From NVTR01 sp036479015 (lineage in GTDB: Bacteria > Pseudomonadota > Alphaproteobacteria > Rhodobacterales > Rhodobacteraceae): a stretch of 46,423 nt of DNA. This document shows positions 39,992 through 46,423 of the stretch, piece by piece (within the stretch, counting starts at the first letter, position 1; each line of letters starts with the position of its first letter). A model generated the notes under the pieces. That model was not told where the DNA came from. It did no database searches and saw only the letters and a list, made by a program, of their open reading frames with translations. The position numbers were made by a program, and so were the translations under genes. The DNA is taken from NCBI GenBank assembly GCA_036479015.1, contig JAZGFB010000017.1, forward strand, positions 1 to 46,423, given 5' to 3'.

Positions 39992-41251
39992 ATGGGTGAC
40001 ATTTCTACATCCGCCACCCTTGGCGTGGATTTCGGCACGTCAAATTCGGCCGTCGGCATTTTGCTGGAGGGCAAGCCCCATATCATAGAGCTTGAGCCGG
40101 GCAATGGGACAATTCCCACCTCGGTATTTTTTGATTTCCCCAAGGCTGAAATGCTGATCGGCACCCCGGCCAATCGGGCCCTTATCCAAGGGCGTGAAGG
40201 GCGGTTCATGCGGTCGCTTAAAAGCGTTTTGGGCACACCGCTGATGCGTGAAAAGCGCTATCTTATGGGACAGGAACTGACGTTTGTTGATATTATTGCG
40301 CGGTTTTTGCATGCGGCAAAAACCCGGGCCGAGGCCACAACCGGGCAGCGGTTTGACCGCGCCCTGTCGGGGCGGCCGGTGCATTTTCATTCAAGCGACG
40401 CGACCCGGGATGAACAGGCGCTGGTTGATCTGCGGGAATGCTATCTGACGGCGGGGTTTGACGATGTTGCGTTCATGTTTGAACCCGAGGCCGCAGCCCT
40501 TGCCAATGGTGCGCTGGCGGATGTGGGCGACATTGGGCTGATCGTGGATATCGGCGGCGGTACGTCTGATTTTTCGCTGTTTGAGCGCGCCGACCAGGGC
40601 ATAAATATCATCGCCAGCCATGGGGTGCGGGTGGGCGGTACAGATTTTGACAAAAGCATAAGTGTTGACCATGTGATGCCGCATTTTGGCAAAGGCTCGT
40701 TGATTGGTCGGGAAATGGGGGCCGGGGAATTCACAGCCCCGAACGGTATTTTCAATGATCTGGCCACCTGGCAGATGATCCCGTTTTTGTATGCTGGTGA
40801 CAGCAAACACATGGTGGCGCAGCTGCGTCAGCTGGCCAAGCAGCCCGAACTGTTCGCCCGGCTGGCCGAGGTTCTGGATATGGAGCTGGGCCATGACATA
40901 GCCTTTGCGGTTGAGCGCGGCAAAATAGCGGCCAACCGGGACGCCGCTGGCAGCGCTTTGGTTGATCTGGCGGTGGTGGAAGCCGGATTGCAGGTGCCGC
41001 TTAGCCATGGTGATATGGCAGGGTCACTGGCCGGCCATGTTGGGAAAATTCAAGCCTGCGCGCTGGAAACACTTGCCCTGGCGGGGTGTCCCGTTGCCCG
41101 TGTCAAAAAGGTGATCTTTGTCGGTGGTTCCAGCCTGATGACGGCGGTGGAACAGGCCATGTGCACTGTGTTCCCTGATGCCGAACTGGAATATTCTGAC
41201 GCCTTCACCGCAATTGTTGATGGCTTGGCAATAGCGTCGGCGCGTCCCTAG
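39992..41251 (+). CDS. Hsp70-family protein, YegD-like
   Basis: A 419-residue actin-fold ATPase of the Hsp70/DnaK superfamily, shorter than DnaK and lacking the substrate-binding and lid domains. Phosphate loops are GVDFGTSNSAVG (11-22), DIGGGTSDFSL (near 183) and a late FVGGSSLM. This architecture fits E. coli YegD. Its substrates and partners are unknown; a chaperone role is only inferred. It overlaps recR by 4 bases at the 3' end (shared CTAG). It follows trcR after a 99-base gap. Confidence 0.87.
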   Translation: MGDISTSATLGVDFGTSNSAVGILLEGKPHIIELEPGNGTIPTSVFFDFPKAEMLIGTPANRALIQGREGRFMRSLKSVLGTPLMREKRYLMGQELTFVDIIARFLHAAKTRAEATTGQRFDRALSGRPVHFHSSDATRDEQALVDLRECYLTAGFDDVAFMFEPEAAALANGALADVGDIGLIVDIGGGTSDFSLFERADQGINIIASHGVRVGGTDFDKSISVDHVMPHFGKGSLIGREMGAGEFTAPNGIFNDLATWQMIPFLYAGDSKHMVAQLRQLAKQPELFARLAEVLDMELGHDIAFAVERGKIAANRDAAGSALVDLAVVEAGLQVPLSHGDMAGSLAGHVGKIQACALETLALAGCPVARVKKVIFVGGSSLMTAVEQAMCTVFPDAELEYSDAFTAIVDGLAIASARP

Positions 41252-41844
41252 AAAGTTTTGCGCGCCTTTAGGGCTGCGGTGATGGTGCCGTCATCCAGAT
41301 AGTCCAGCTCACCGCCAATGGGCACGCCTTGGGCCAGTGACGTGACTGTGACCCGATCGCCCAGTTCATCGGCGATGTAATGGGCGGTGGTGGCGCCGTC
41401 GATGGTGGCGTTCAGGGCCAGGATCACCTCGGTGATGTTTTCGGAGGCGACCCGATCCAGTAATTTGGGAACCCGCAGATCGTCGGGGCCGACGGCATCA
41501 AGGGCGGACAGGGTGCCGCCCAGCACGTGGTAGCGGCCCTTGAACACGGCGGCGCGCTCCATGGCCCACAGATCGGCCACATCTTCCACCACGCAAATTT
41601 CGCCGTTGGCACGTTTATTTGATGTGCAAATCTCGCACAGGTCACTGGTGCCGATATTGCCGCAGTTCAGGCATTCGCGCGCCGTGGCGGCGACGGTGTG
41701 CAAGACATCAGCCAGCGGTGTCATTAACCGGCCACGCTTTTTAATCATGTGCAGCACGGCCCGGCGGGCCGAGCGTGGGCCAAGGCCCGGCAGCCGGGCC
41801 ATCAGCTCAATTAAATTGTCGATATCTTTTGTGGCGTCGCTCAT
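41248..41844 (-). CDS. recR: Recombination protein RecR
   Basis: A 198-residue protein of the RecFOR pathway, which loads RecA at single-strand gaps. It has an N-terminal HhH segment (LPGLGPRSARRAVLHMIKK), a C4 zinc finger (CLNCGNIGTSDLCEIC), and a Toprim domain (ICVVEDVADLWAME, then ALNATIDG). It is downstream of the YbaB gene by 10 bases on the same strand, in a dnaX-ybaB-recR order. Its end overlaps the end of the Hsp70-like gene. Confidence 0.97.
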   Translation of the reverse strand: MSDATKDIDNLIELMARLPGLGPRSARRAVLHMIKKRGRLMTPLADVLHTVAATARECLNCGNIGTSDLCEICTSNKRANGEICVVEDVADLWAMERAAVFKGRYHVLGGTLSALDAVGPDDLRVPKLLDRVASENITEVILALNATIDGATTAHYIADELGDRVTVTSLAQGVPIGGELDYLDDGTITAALKARKTF

Positions 41845-41854
41845 AGGGTAATGC

Positions 41855-42199
41855 CTAAAATGGTAGCTTCATATCGGCGGGCAGGCCCATGGCTTCGGTC
41901 AGGCGGCGCATTTCCTGATCACTGCGGGCACGCGCCTTGGATTGGGCGTCTTTGATGGCGGCCAGGATCAGGTCTTCCACCACTTGTTTTTCATCGGGAT
42001 TAAAAATTGTCGGGTCAATTTCCAGCCCCGTCAGATCACCCTTGGCCGTGGCGGTGGCAACCACCAGACCGGCGCCGCTTTCACCGGTGACGGTGATGGC
42101 GTTCAGATCGTCCTGCAGTGTGGCCATTTTGGCCTGCATGTCCTGTGCCGATTTCATCATCTTGGCCATATCGCCAAGGCCGCCGAGACCTTTGAGCAT
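41855..42199 (-). CDS. YbaB/EbfC family nucleoid-associated protein
   Basis: A 114-residue protein that binds DNA as a dimer. It has MLKGLGGLGDMAKMMKSAQD at the start, then MQAKMATLQDDLNAITVTGESGAG and a helical C-terminus. Length and context (between dnaX and recR) are typical. The start at 42199 has AGGAGAACC upstream. The longer frame to 42265 is not supported. Confidence 0.95.
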   Translation of the reverse strand: MLKGLGGLGDMAKMMKSAQDMQAKMATLQDDLNAITVTGESGAGLVVATATAKGDLTGLEIDPTIFNPDEKQVVEDLILAAIKDAQSKARARSDQEMRRLTEAMGLPADMKLPF

Positions 42200-42276
42200 G
42201 GGGTTCTCCTTTGGGTGTTTAGCTATCTTTGATGGGTAAATACGCCCTGTAAGGCACCGCTTCAAGGCCCATGGGG

Positions 42277-44043
42277 TTATGCGTCTTCAAACGGGTCCCA
42301 GTCTTCGCCGACCTCTGGCAGGGCCTGGGTGGCGGCTTCCTGCGCGATGTCTTCCTGCGTGCGGATGCTAAGAATTTTGGCCGTTGGAAAGGCCTGAAAC
42401 ACCGCGTCCACCAGCGGATGCTGGCGCACGGCTGCCTTTTGCGCCTGGTCATTGGCGTCACGGGTTTGGGCAATGGTGGGCTGATCGCTTTGGGCGGTGA
42501 CGCTTAGGGTCCAGCGCGCCCCGGTCCAGGCTTGCAGCCGTGCCGACAACCGGCTGGCCAGATCGCGCGGCGCATTTTCGGTTGGGGCAAATTCAATGCG
42601 CCCCGGGGCGTAGCTGACCAGACGCAGGCAGGTTTCAACCTCGATCAGCAATTTAACATCACGGTTTTGGCGGATCAGGGCGACCACGCTTTCAAAGCTG
42701 GCATAATATGCCAATGTGGGTTCCTGGGCCACGGCAAGTGCGGTGGCACCTCCGCCACCACCACCGGGGGCAATGGGGGCACCGCTGGACACCTGCGGTG
42801 CAGGGGCCGATTGCTGTGGCGCGCTGGTGGGGGCCGAAGATTTGGCCGCCACGCCGGGGGCGGTCGCTGCCGGTGCCGGGGTGTTTTTCAGTTTGCGCAG
42901 TAATTCCTCGGGCGACGGCAGGTCGGCCACATGGGTCAGCCGGATCACGGCCATTTCGGCCGCCATCATGGTGTTGGGGGCCAGTGCCACCTCTTCCAGG
43001 GCTTTCAACAGCATCTGCCAACTGCGGGTCAGGCTGCGCATGGGCAGTTTTTCGGCCATTGCCAGCCCGCGGGCGCGTTCATCGGGGGACACCGCTGGAT
43101 CATCGGCGGCATCGGGGGTGATTTTGATCACCGACACCCAATGGGTGATTTCAGCCAGATCGCGCAACACCGCCATCGGGTCGGCGCCATCGGCATATTG
43201 GGCTGACAGTTCGGCCAAAGCACCCGCCGCGTCGCCCTTCATGATCAGATCAAACAGGTCCAGCACCCGGCCCCGGTCGGCCAGGCCCAACATGGCGCGC
43301 ACCTGATCGGCATTGGTTTCACCGGCACCATGGGAAATGGCCTGATCCAGCAGGGACGTGGCGTCGCGCGCTGAACCTTCGGCGGCGCGGGTGATCAGGG
43401 CCAGGGCATTGTCGCTGATTTCGCCGGCCTCGGCAGTGGCGATTTTTCGCAACAGCGCGATCATATCTTCCGGCTCAATACGGCGCAGATCAAAGCGCTG
43501 GCAGCGCGACAGCACCGTCACCGGCACCTTGCGGATTTCGGTGGTGGCAAAGATGAATTTGACGTGCTCTGGCGGTTCTTCCAGTGTTTTCAGCAGCGCA
43601 TTAAAGGCGTTGGTGGACAGCATGTGCACTTCATCGATGATGTATATTTTATAGCGCGCAGATGCGGCGCGGTATTGCACCGAGTCGATGATCTCGCGGA
43701 TATCGCCAACCCCGGTGCGGCTGGCGGCATCCATTTCCAGCACATCAACATGGCGGCCCTGGGCAATTGAAACGCAGGGCTCGCATTCACCGCAGGGTTC
43801 AGTTGTGGGGCCACCTTTGCCGTCTTTGCCGATGCAGTTCATGCCCTTGGCAATGATGCGTGCGGTGCTGGTTTTGCCGGTGCCACGGATGCCGGTCAGA
43901 ATAAAGGCCTGGGCAATGCGATCGGCCTTAAAAGCGTTGCCAAGGGTGCGCACCATGACATCCTGGCCCACCAGATCGGCAAATGTTTCCGGGCGGTATT
44001 TTCGGGCCAGCACGCGATAGCCCGTATCTGTGGTTTCGGCCAT
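42277..44043 (-). CDS. dnaX: DNA polymerase III subunits gamma/tau
   Basis: A 588-residue clamp-loader ATPase. Walker A is GIRGTGKT (51-58), the zinc-binding cysteines are C70, C84, C87 and C90, and the Walker B-type DEVH is near residue 137. The N-terminal AAA+ domain (about 1-240), the lid, and a Pro/Ala-rich linker (about 370-420, with a GGGGGG stretch) precede the tau C-terminal region, which ends DWDPFEDA. I saw no slippery heptamer for a gamma form. The ybaB gene follows 77 bases downstream. Confidence 0.96.
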   Translation of the reverse strand: MAETTDTGYRVLARKYRPETFADLVGQDVMVRTLGNAFKADRIAQAFILTGIRGTGKTSTARIIAKGMNCIGKDGKGGPTTEPCGECEPCVSIAQGRHVDVLEMDAASRTGVGDIREIIDSVQYRAASARYKIYIIDEVHMLSTNAFNALLKTLEEPPEHVKFIFATTEIRKVPVTVLSRCQRFDLRRIEPEDMIALLRKIATAEAGEISDNALALITRAAEGSARDATSLLDQAISHGAGETNADQVRAMLGLADRGRVLDLFDLIMKGDAAGALAELSAQYADGADPMAVLRDLAEITHWVSVIKITPDAADDPAVSPDERARGLAMAEKLPMRSLTRSWQMLLKALEEVALAPNTMMAAEMAVIRLTHVADLPSPEELLRKLKNTPAPAATAPGVAAKSSAPTSAPQQSAPAPQVSSGAPIAPGGGGGGATALAVAQEPTLAYYASFESVVALIRQNRDVKLLIEVETCLRLVSYAPGRIEFAPTENAPRDLASRLSARLQAWTGARWTLSVTAQSDQPTIAQTRDANDQAQKAAVRQHPLVDAVFQAFPTAKILSIRTQEDIAQEAATQALPEVGEDWDPFEDA

Positions 44044-44154
44044 GGTACCCCCGGTGATTCACAACGGGATCAGATTAGGCAATCGCGGTGCTGGCGTCCA
44101 GCGGGGACGGGCGCTATTCAGCGGGTGAGGCAGTAATCAACCGGGGGTAAGGTG

Positions 44155-44469
44155 ATGGGTAAGGACAGCGGGCAGGCAAAAACCCTGTTATTGATGGTTT
44201 TGTTGGCGCTGTGGCTGGCGGTTTACGCCTATTCGGTGCTTTTTCTGCTGAACCCACCGGGCAAGGTTATTGCCGATGGCCCCGGCCTGAGCCCAATGAC
44301 CGGGTTTTTGGGCTGGCAGGGCGTCGCCGGGATGTTTGCCTTTGCCTGCTGGGGTATCGGCTGGTCGTTCCCCAAAGGCGCAGGCGTGCGCCGGGTCAGC
44401 GGCGTGCCGCTGGGCCTGGCGGTGGCGTTGGTCATCGTGGGCAGCGGCATGGCTGTGTTTGGCGGTTAA
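44155..44469 (+). CDS. Small membrane protein divergent from dnaX
   Basis: A 104-residue protein with three probable membrane helices (about 9-30, 47-66 and 81-101). No family is recognised. GGGGGTAAGG precedes the ATG at 44155 (a GTG at 44152 gives one more residue). It lies in a 108-base gap from dnaX on the other strand and ends 41 bases from rsmJ. It uses ordinary codons for the window. Confidence 0.7.
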   Translation: MGKDSGQAKTLLLMVLLALWLAVYAYSVLFLLNPPGKVIADGPGLSPMTGFLGWQGVAGMFAFACWGIGWSFPKGAGVRRVSGVPLGLAVALVIVGSGMAVFGG

Positions 44470-44470
44470 G

Positions 44471-44504
44471 GTGCCTTTGGCGGGGGTGTTTATGGAATAA
44501 TGAT
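44471..44504 (+). repeat. Short intergenic element, copy 3 (decayed)
   Basis: GTGCCTTTGGCGGGGGTGTT is followed by TATGGAATAATGA. It shares the GTGCCT-N-GGCGGGG core and the TTTATGGAA tail with the copies at 14906 and 25622, and stands between the small membrane protein gene and rsmJ. Moderately convincing. Confidence 0.4.
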
Positions 44505-44510
44505 GCCTGC

Positions 44511-45122
44511 TCAGAGCTGCATGAACACATCGTAGCGCGTCGATTTGCCCAATATCTGGTGCGATGGCGCGCGGATGCTGGCAATTGGCGCCCCCCGCAG
44601 CGGCCATTTCAGCACCACCCGTTTTGTGGCGCAGTGCAGGGCGGTTTTCATCAGCTCGGCGGCATCAGGGTCGGTGCCGACAATACCGCGCAGTTGGCGC
44701 ATTTCCTGTTTCACCAGCGCGCTGGATTTGCGTGGCGGATGCATGGGATCAACCAGTACCACCTGGGGCTTTAACCCCGGTAGCAGGTCACGGGCATCAC
44801 CAAACAGCAGGGTCATGCGGGCGGCAATTTCTGCAATGTCTCCGCCTGCCGTTTGTGCGCGTATAATGGCGTCGCTCAGCAGGGCATGCATGTGATCAGA
44901 GCGTTCGATCAGCGTGACCGATGCCCCAAGGGACGCCAAAAGAAATGCGTCCCGCCCCAGCCCGGCGGTGGCATCCACCACATGTGGCGCGGGGCCGGTT
45001 TTCATGCCGATGGCGCGGGGCAGGGCCTGGCCCCTACCGCCACCAAACCGGCGTCGGTGATCCACCGCACCAGTGGTGAAATCGATGGCCAGATTGTCAC
45101 CGTCGCTGCTAATAGAAATCAC
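44511..45122 (-). CDS. rsmJ: 16S rRNA m2G1516 methyltransferase RsmJ
   Basis: A 203-residue SAM-dependent methyltransferase. The SAM-binding motif I is DATAGLGRDAF (50-60), and the catalytic/family motif is DPMHPPRK (125-132). These fit RsmJ, which methylates G1516 of 16S rRNA. It begins with GTG at 45122, inside the 3' end of rsgA (14-base overlap). The link of a ribosome assembly GTPase and an rRNA methyltransferase is functionally sensible. Confidence 0.9.
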   Translation of the reverse strand: MISISSDGDNLAIDFTTGAVDHRRRFGGGRGQALPRAIGMKTGPAPHVVDATAGLGRDAFLLASLGASVTLIERSDHMHALLSDAIIRAQTAGGDIAEIAARMTLLFGDARDLLPGLKPQVVLVDPMHPPRKSSALVKQEMRQLRGIVGTDPDAAELMKTALHCATKRVVLKWPLRGAPIASIRAPSHQILGKSTRYDVFMQL

Positions 45123-46164
45123 CGCGTTTCGCTTTTAGGCGGGCTTTGCCACCGGCGTATTTCTTGCCCAAGGTACGGGTACGGTTACGGCTTTGTGCCA
45201 GGGTTTCACTGTGGCGCACGTCTTCCCGTTGCAGTTTTTGCCAGCGGCTGACGCGGTCAGCATTCAGATCGCCGGCATCAATGGCCGCTTGAATGGCACA
45301 GCCGGGTTCTGTTTCGTGGGCGCAGTCGTTAAACTTGCAAGTGGCCGCCAACCCGGAAACATCAGCGAACACCATAGCCACACCGTCGGCCACATCCGCC
45401 AGGCGCAGGCTGCGCATGCCGGGCGTGTCAATCACCCAGCCCCCCGATCGTGCACGAAACATTGAGCGCCGGGTGGTGGTGTGGCGGCCCTTGGCGTCAT
45501 CTTCGCGGATGTCTTGTGTTAGGGTGGCCGCATTGGTTAACGTGTTGATCAGGGTAGATTTTCCCACCCCGGATGAGCCAAGCAATGCCACCGTATGACC
45601 GCTGGAACACCAGGGTTCCAACTGGGTGGCGGTGGCGGTGTGGGTGGCTGTTACGGTTTGCACCGGCACGCCGCTTAGGGCTGTTTCAGCGCGGCGCTTA
45701 TAGTCGGTCGGATCATCACTCAGATCGGCCTTGGTCAGGATCAGCACCGGGGCAATATCAGCCTGATGCGCCAGCGCCAGATAGCGTTCCAGCCGGGCGA
45801 TATTGAAATCAGCGTTGCAGGACGACACGATAAACAGCGTGTCAACGTTGGCGGCGATCAGTTGTGCGCTGGGTTCATCGCCCGACGCGCGGCGTTTGAG
45901 CAGGGTTTTGCGCCCCAACACCCGCAGCGGTTGGCCGGTATCGGTATCTGTGACGATCCAGTCGCCAACAGCAACGCCGTGATCAACCAGATCACCGGTC
46001 ATCGGCAGGCGCGCAGGCCCGGACACCCCGGTGGTTTCCAATGCGTTGCGGTGTACTTCGGTGACCCGCAGCGGGGTTAGGTGATCGTGCTCGTCGCTTT
46101 CAATTTGCGATTGATAGAACTGGGTCCAGCCCAGGTCGGGCAGGGTGATGTCAGTGGATGTCAT
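45109..46164 (-). CDS. rsgA: Ribosome small-subunit-dependent GTPase A
   Basis: A 351-residue circularly permuted GTPase that helps 30S maturation. The order of motifs is G4 (TKAD, 144-147), G1 P-loop (GSSGVGKST, 196-204), then G3 (DTPG, 246-249), and the C-terminal zinc knuckle C276-x4-C281-x-H283-x5-C289. The N-terminal OB fold precedes (about 40-95). The start is ATG at 46164. The upstream region contains a leader ORF and a hairpin (46193-46294). rsmJ overlaps its 3' end. Confidence 0.95.
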   Translation of the reverse strand: MTSTDITLPDLGWTQFYQSQIESDEHDHLTPLRVTEVHRNALETTGVSGPARLPMTGDLVDHGVAVGDWIVTDTDTGQPLRVLGRKTLLKRRASGDEPSAQLIAANVDTLFIVSSCNADFNIARLERYLALAHQADIAPVLILTKADLSDDPTDYKRRAETALSGVPVQTVTATHTATATQLEPWCSSGHTVALLGSSGVGKSTLINTLTNAATLTQDIREDDAKGRHTTTRRSMFRARSGGWVIDTPGMRSLRLADVADGVAMVFADVSGLAATCKFNDCAHETEPGCAIQAAIDAGDLNADRVSRWQKLQREDVRHSETLAQSRNRTRTLGKKYAGGKARLKAKRGDFY

Positions 46165-46192
46165 GGGTAAGCCTTTGATAAGTCAAATAATT

Positions 46193-46214
46193 CCCCGTGC
46201 TCCCGGCATCGGGG
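46193..46214 (-). promoter_or_regulatory. Hairpin in the rsgA leader
   Basis: On the minus strand CCCCG-A-TGC and GCA-CGGGG pair (8 bp with one bulged A) around the loop CGGGA, 29 bases before the rsgA ATG. It lies downstream of a 14-codon ORF, the place where an attenuator or a ribosome-access switch would be. Followed by AATTATTTGAC and no T-run, so it is not a clear terminator. Confidence 0.35.
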
Positions 46215-46249
46215 GGTAAGATCATCGGGCTGACTGCAAAATGGCTGCT

Positions 46250-46294
46250 TTACGCGGCCCAAGGGCACGCCCGGAGGGGTTCAACAACATTCAT
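46250..46294 (-). CDS. Candidate 14-codon leader peptide upstream of rsgA
   Basis: On the minus strand ATG begins a 14-codon ORF, MNVVEPLRACPWAA, ending in TAA. It is preceded by AGGAGGGC at 5-8 bases, a near-perfect Shine-Dalgarno sequence and stronger than that of rsgA itself. It lies between ffs and rsgA, 86 bases before the rsgA start. Too short for homology; it could be a true leader peptide, a small protein, or chance. No evidence of conservation is available here. Confidence 0.4.
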   Translation of the reverse strand: MNVVEPLRACPWAA

Positions 46295-46329
46295 AACTGC
46301 CCTCCTGTGCTAATGGGCCGGTTTAAGGT

Positions 46330-46423
46330 GAGAGGCTGGACAACGACCCAAACGGGACTCGTTACGGTTGCTTCCTTCCGGACCTGGCCGGGTTGGCGAG
46401 GCGTCCGCCCGCGCCAACCTCTC
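46330..46423 (-). ncRNA. ffs: Signal recognition particle RNA (4.5S type)
   Basis: The minus strand contains the conserved SRP RNA core GGCCAGGTCCGGAAGGAAGC, with the GGAA tetraloop and the Ffh-binding symmetric and asymmetric loops. The 5' end GAGAGGTTGG pairs with the 3' end CCAGCCTCTC over ten bases (with one G-T pair), so nearly the entire molecule (about 94 bases) is visible; a base or two of the 5' end may lie outside the window. The RNA targets ribosomes making membrane proteins to FtsY. It is upstream of rsgA. Confidence 0.93.

Noticed and set aside
42277..44043. Programmed frameshift in dnaX for a gamma subunit
   Set aside because: No A-AAA-AAG type slippery heptamer or following strong stem was found in the relevant middle part of the gene.
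1..46423. CRISPR arrays, tRNA genes and prophage modules
   Set aside because: No regularly spaced repeats, no cloverleaf with a CCA-compatible acceptor and no phage structural or integrase genes were seen on reading both strands.

Overview
The window looks like chromosomal DNA of a marine alphaproteobacterium of the order Rhodobacterales (Roseobacter group or close kin). The indicators are an Mcl1-type malyl-CoA lyase, a COQ9 homologue, a TrcR/DUF1013 regulator, a TIGR02302/DUF4175 membrane protein, a VPLPA-CTERM surface protein and an L35-L20-pheS-pheT order typical of that group. Coding density is very high and no gap without a gene exceeds 300 bases. I see no tRNA, no CRISPR array and no prophage. 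The only clear mobile DNA is the end of an IS1595/IS1016-like element cut by the left edge. The assignment to an order is inference from gene families, not from a marker phylogeny.

Layout. 1-126: IS end. 188-7223: TlpA-like thioredoxin, then argH, a small lipoprotein, lysA and a large Gln-rich TIGR02302 membrane protein, with a convergent zinc-ribbon membrane protein. 7422-10333: ftsE-ftsX-plsC-PPOX operon, overlapping by a few bases at each junction. 10348-13605: accA with a small partner, a PLP threonine/serine dehydratase, and mcl1. 13890-17891: a D-amino-acid/acyl-glutamate locus (DUF1611 DgcN-like, DgcA-like epimerase, D-amino-acid transaminase, then on the other strand an N-formylglutamate-amidohydrolase-family gene and DUF1244). 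18020-25590: pyk, a small membrane protein, rpmI, rplT, pheS, and, separated from it by three inserted genes and a structured GC-rich element, pheT. 25665-30959: YtoQ, a GST, mscL, a LysR regulator, DUF4386, and an AT-richer pair (GT32-like glycosyltransferase and phytanoyl-CoA-dioxygenase-like oxygenase). 30965-35385: divergent ald/Lrp pair, divergent LysR/metallo-hydrolase pair, NUDIX. 35435-39892: rpsU, COQ9, quinone oxidoreductase, the VPLPA-CTERM protein, RNase T2, TrcR. 39992-46423: Hsp70-like protein, and on the minus strand ffs (SRP RNA), a tiny leader ORF, rsgA, rsmJ, dnaX, ybaB, recR.

How parts fit together. dgcN-dgcA-dat can be read as a route that gathers amino groups of D-amino acids into D-glutamate, N-acetylates it, epimerises it to N-acetyl-L-glutamate and returns it to L-glutamate or arginine synthesis; the amidohydrolase next door is a plausible but unproven deacylase. 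dnaX-ybaB-recR is the usual replication/repair operon; rsgA-rsmJ with ffs next door is a ribosome/SRP maturation group. ald with its own divergent Lrp regulator is a classic L-alanine catabolic switch. The most unusual items are the Cys/Gln thioester-like signature in the VPLPA-CTERM protein, the 14-codon ORF with a strong Shine-Dalgarno between ffs and rsgA, the pheS-pheT insertion with its hairpin element, and stacked inverted repeats in the mcl1/dgcN and LysR/metallo-hydrolase intergenic regions.
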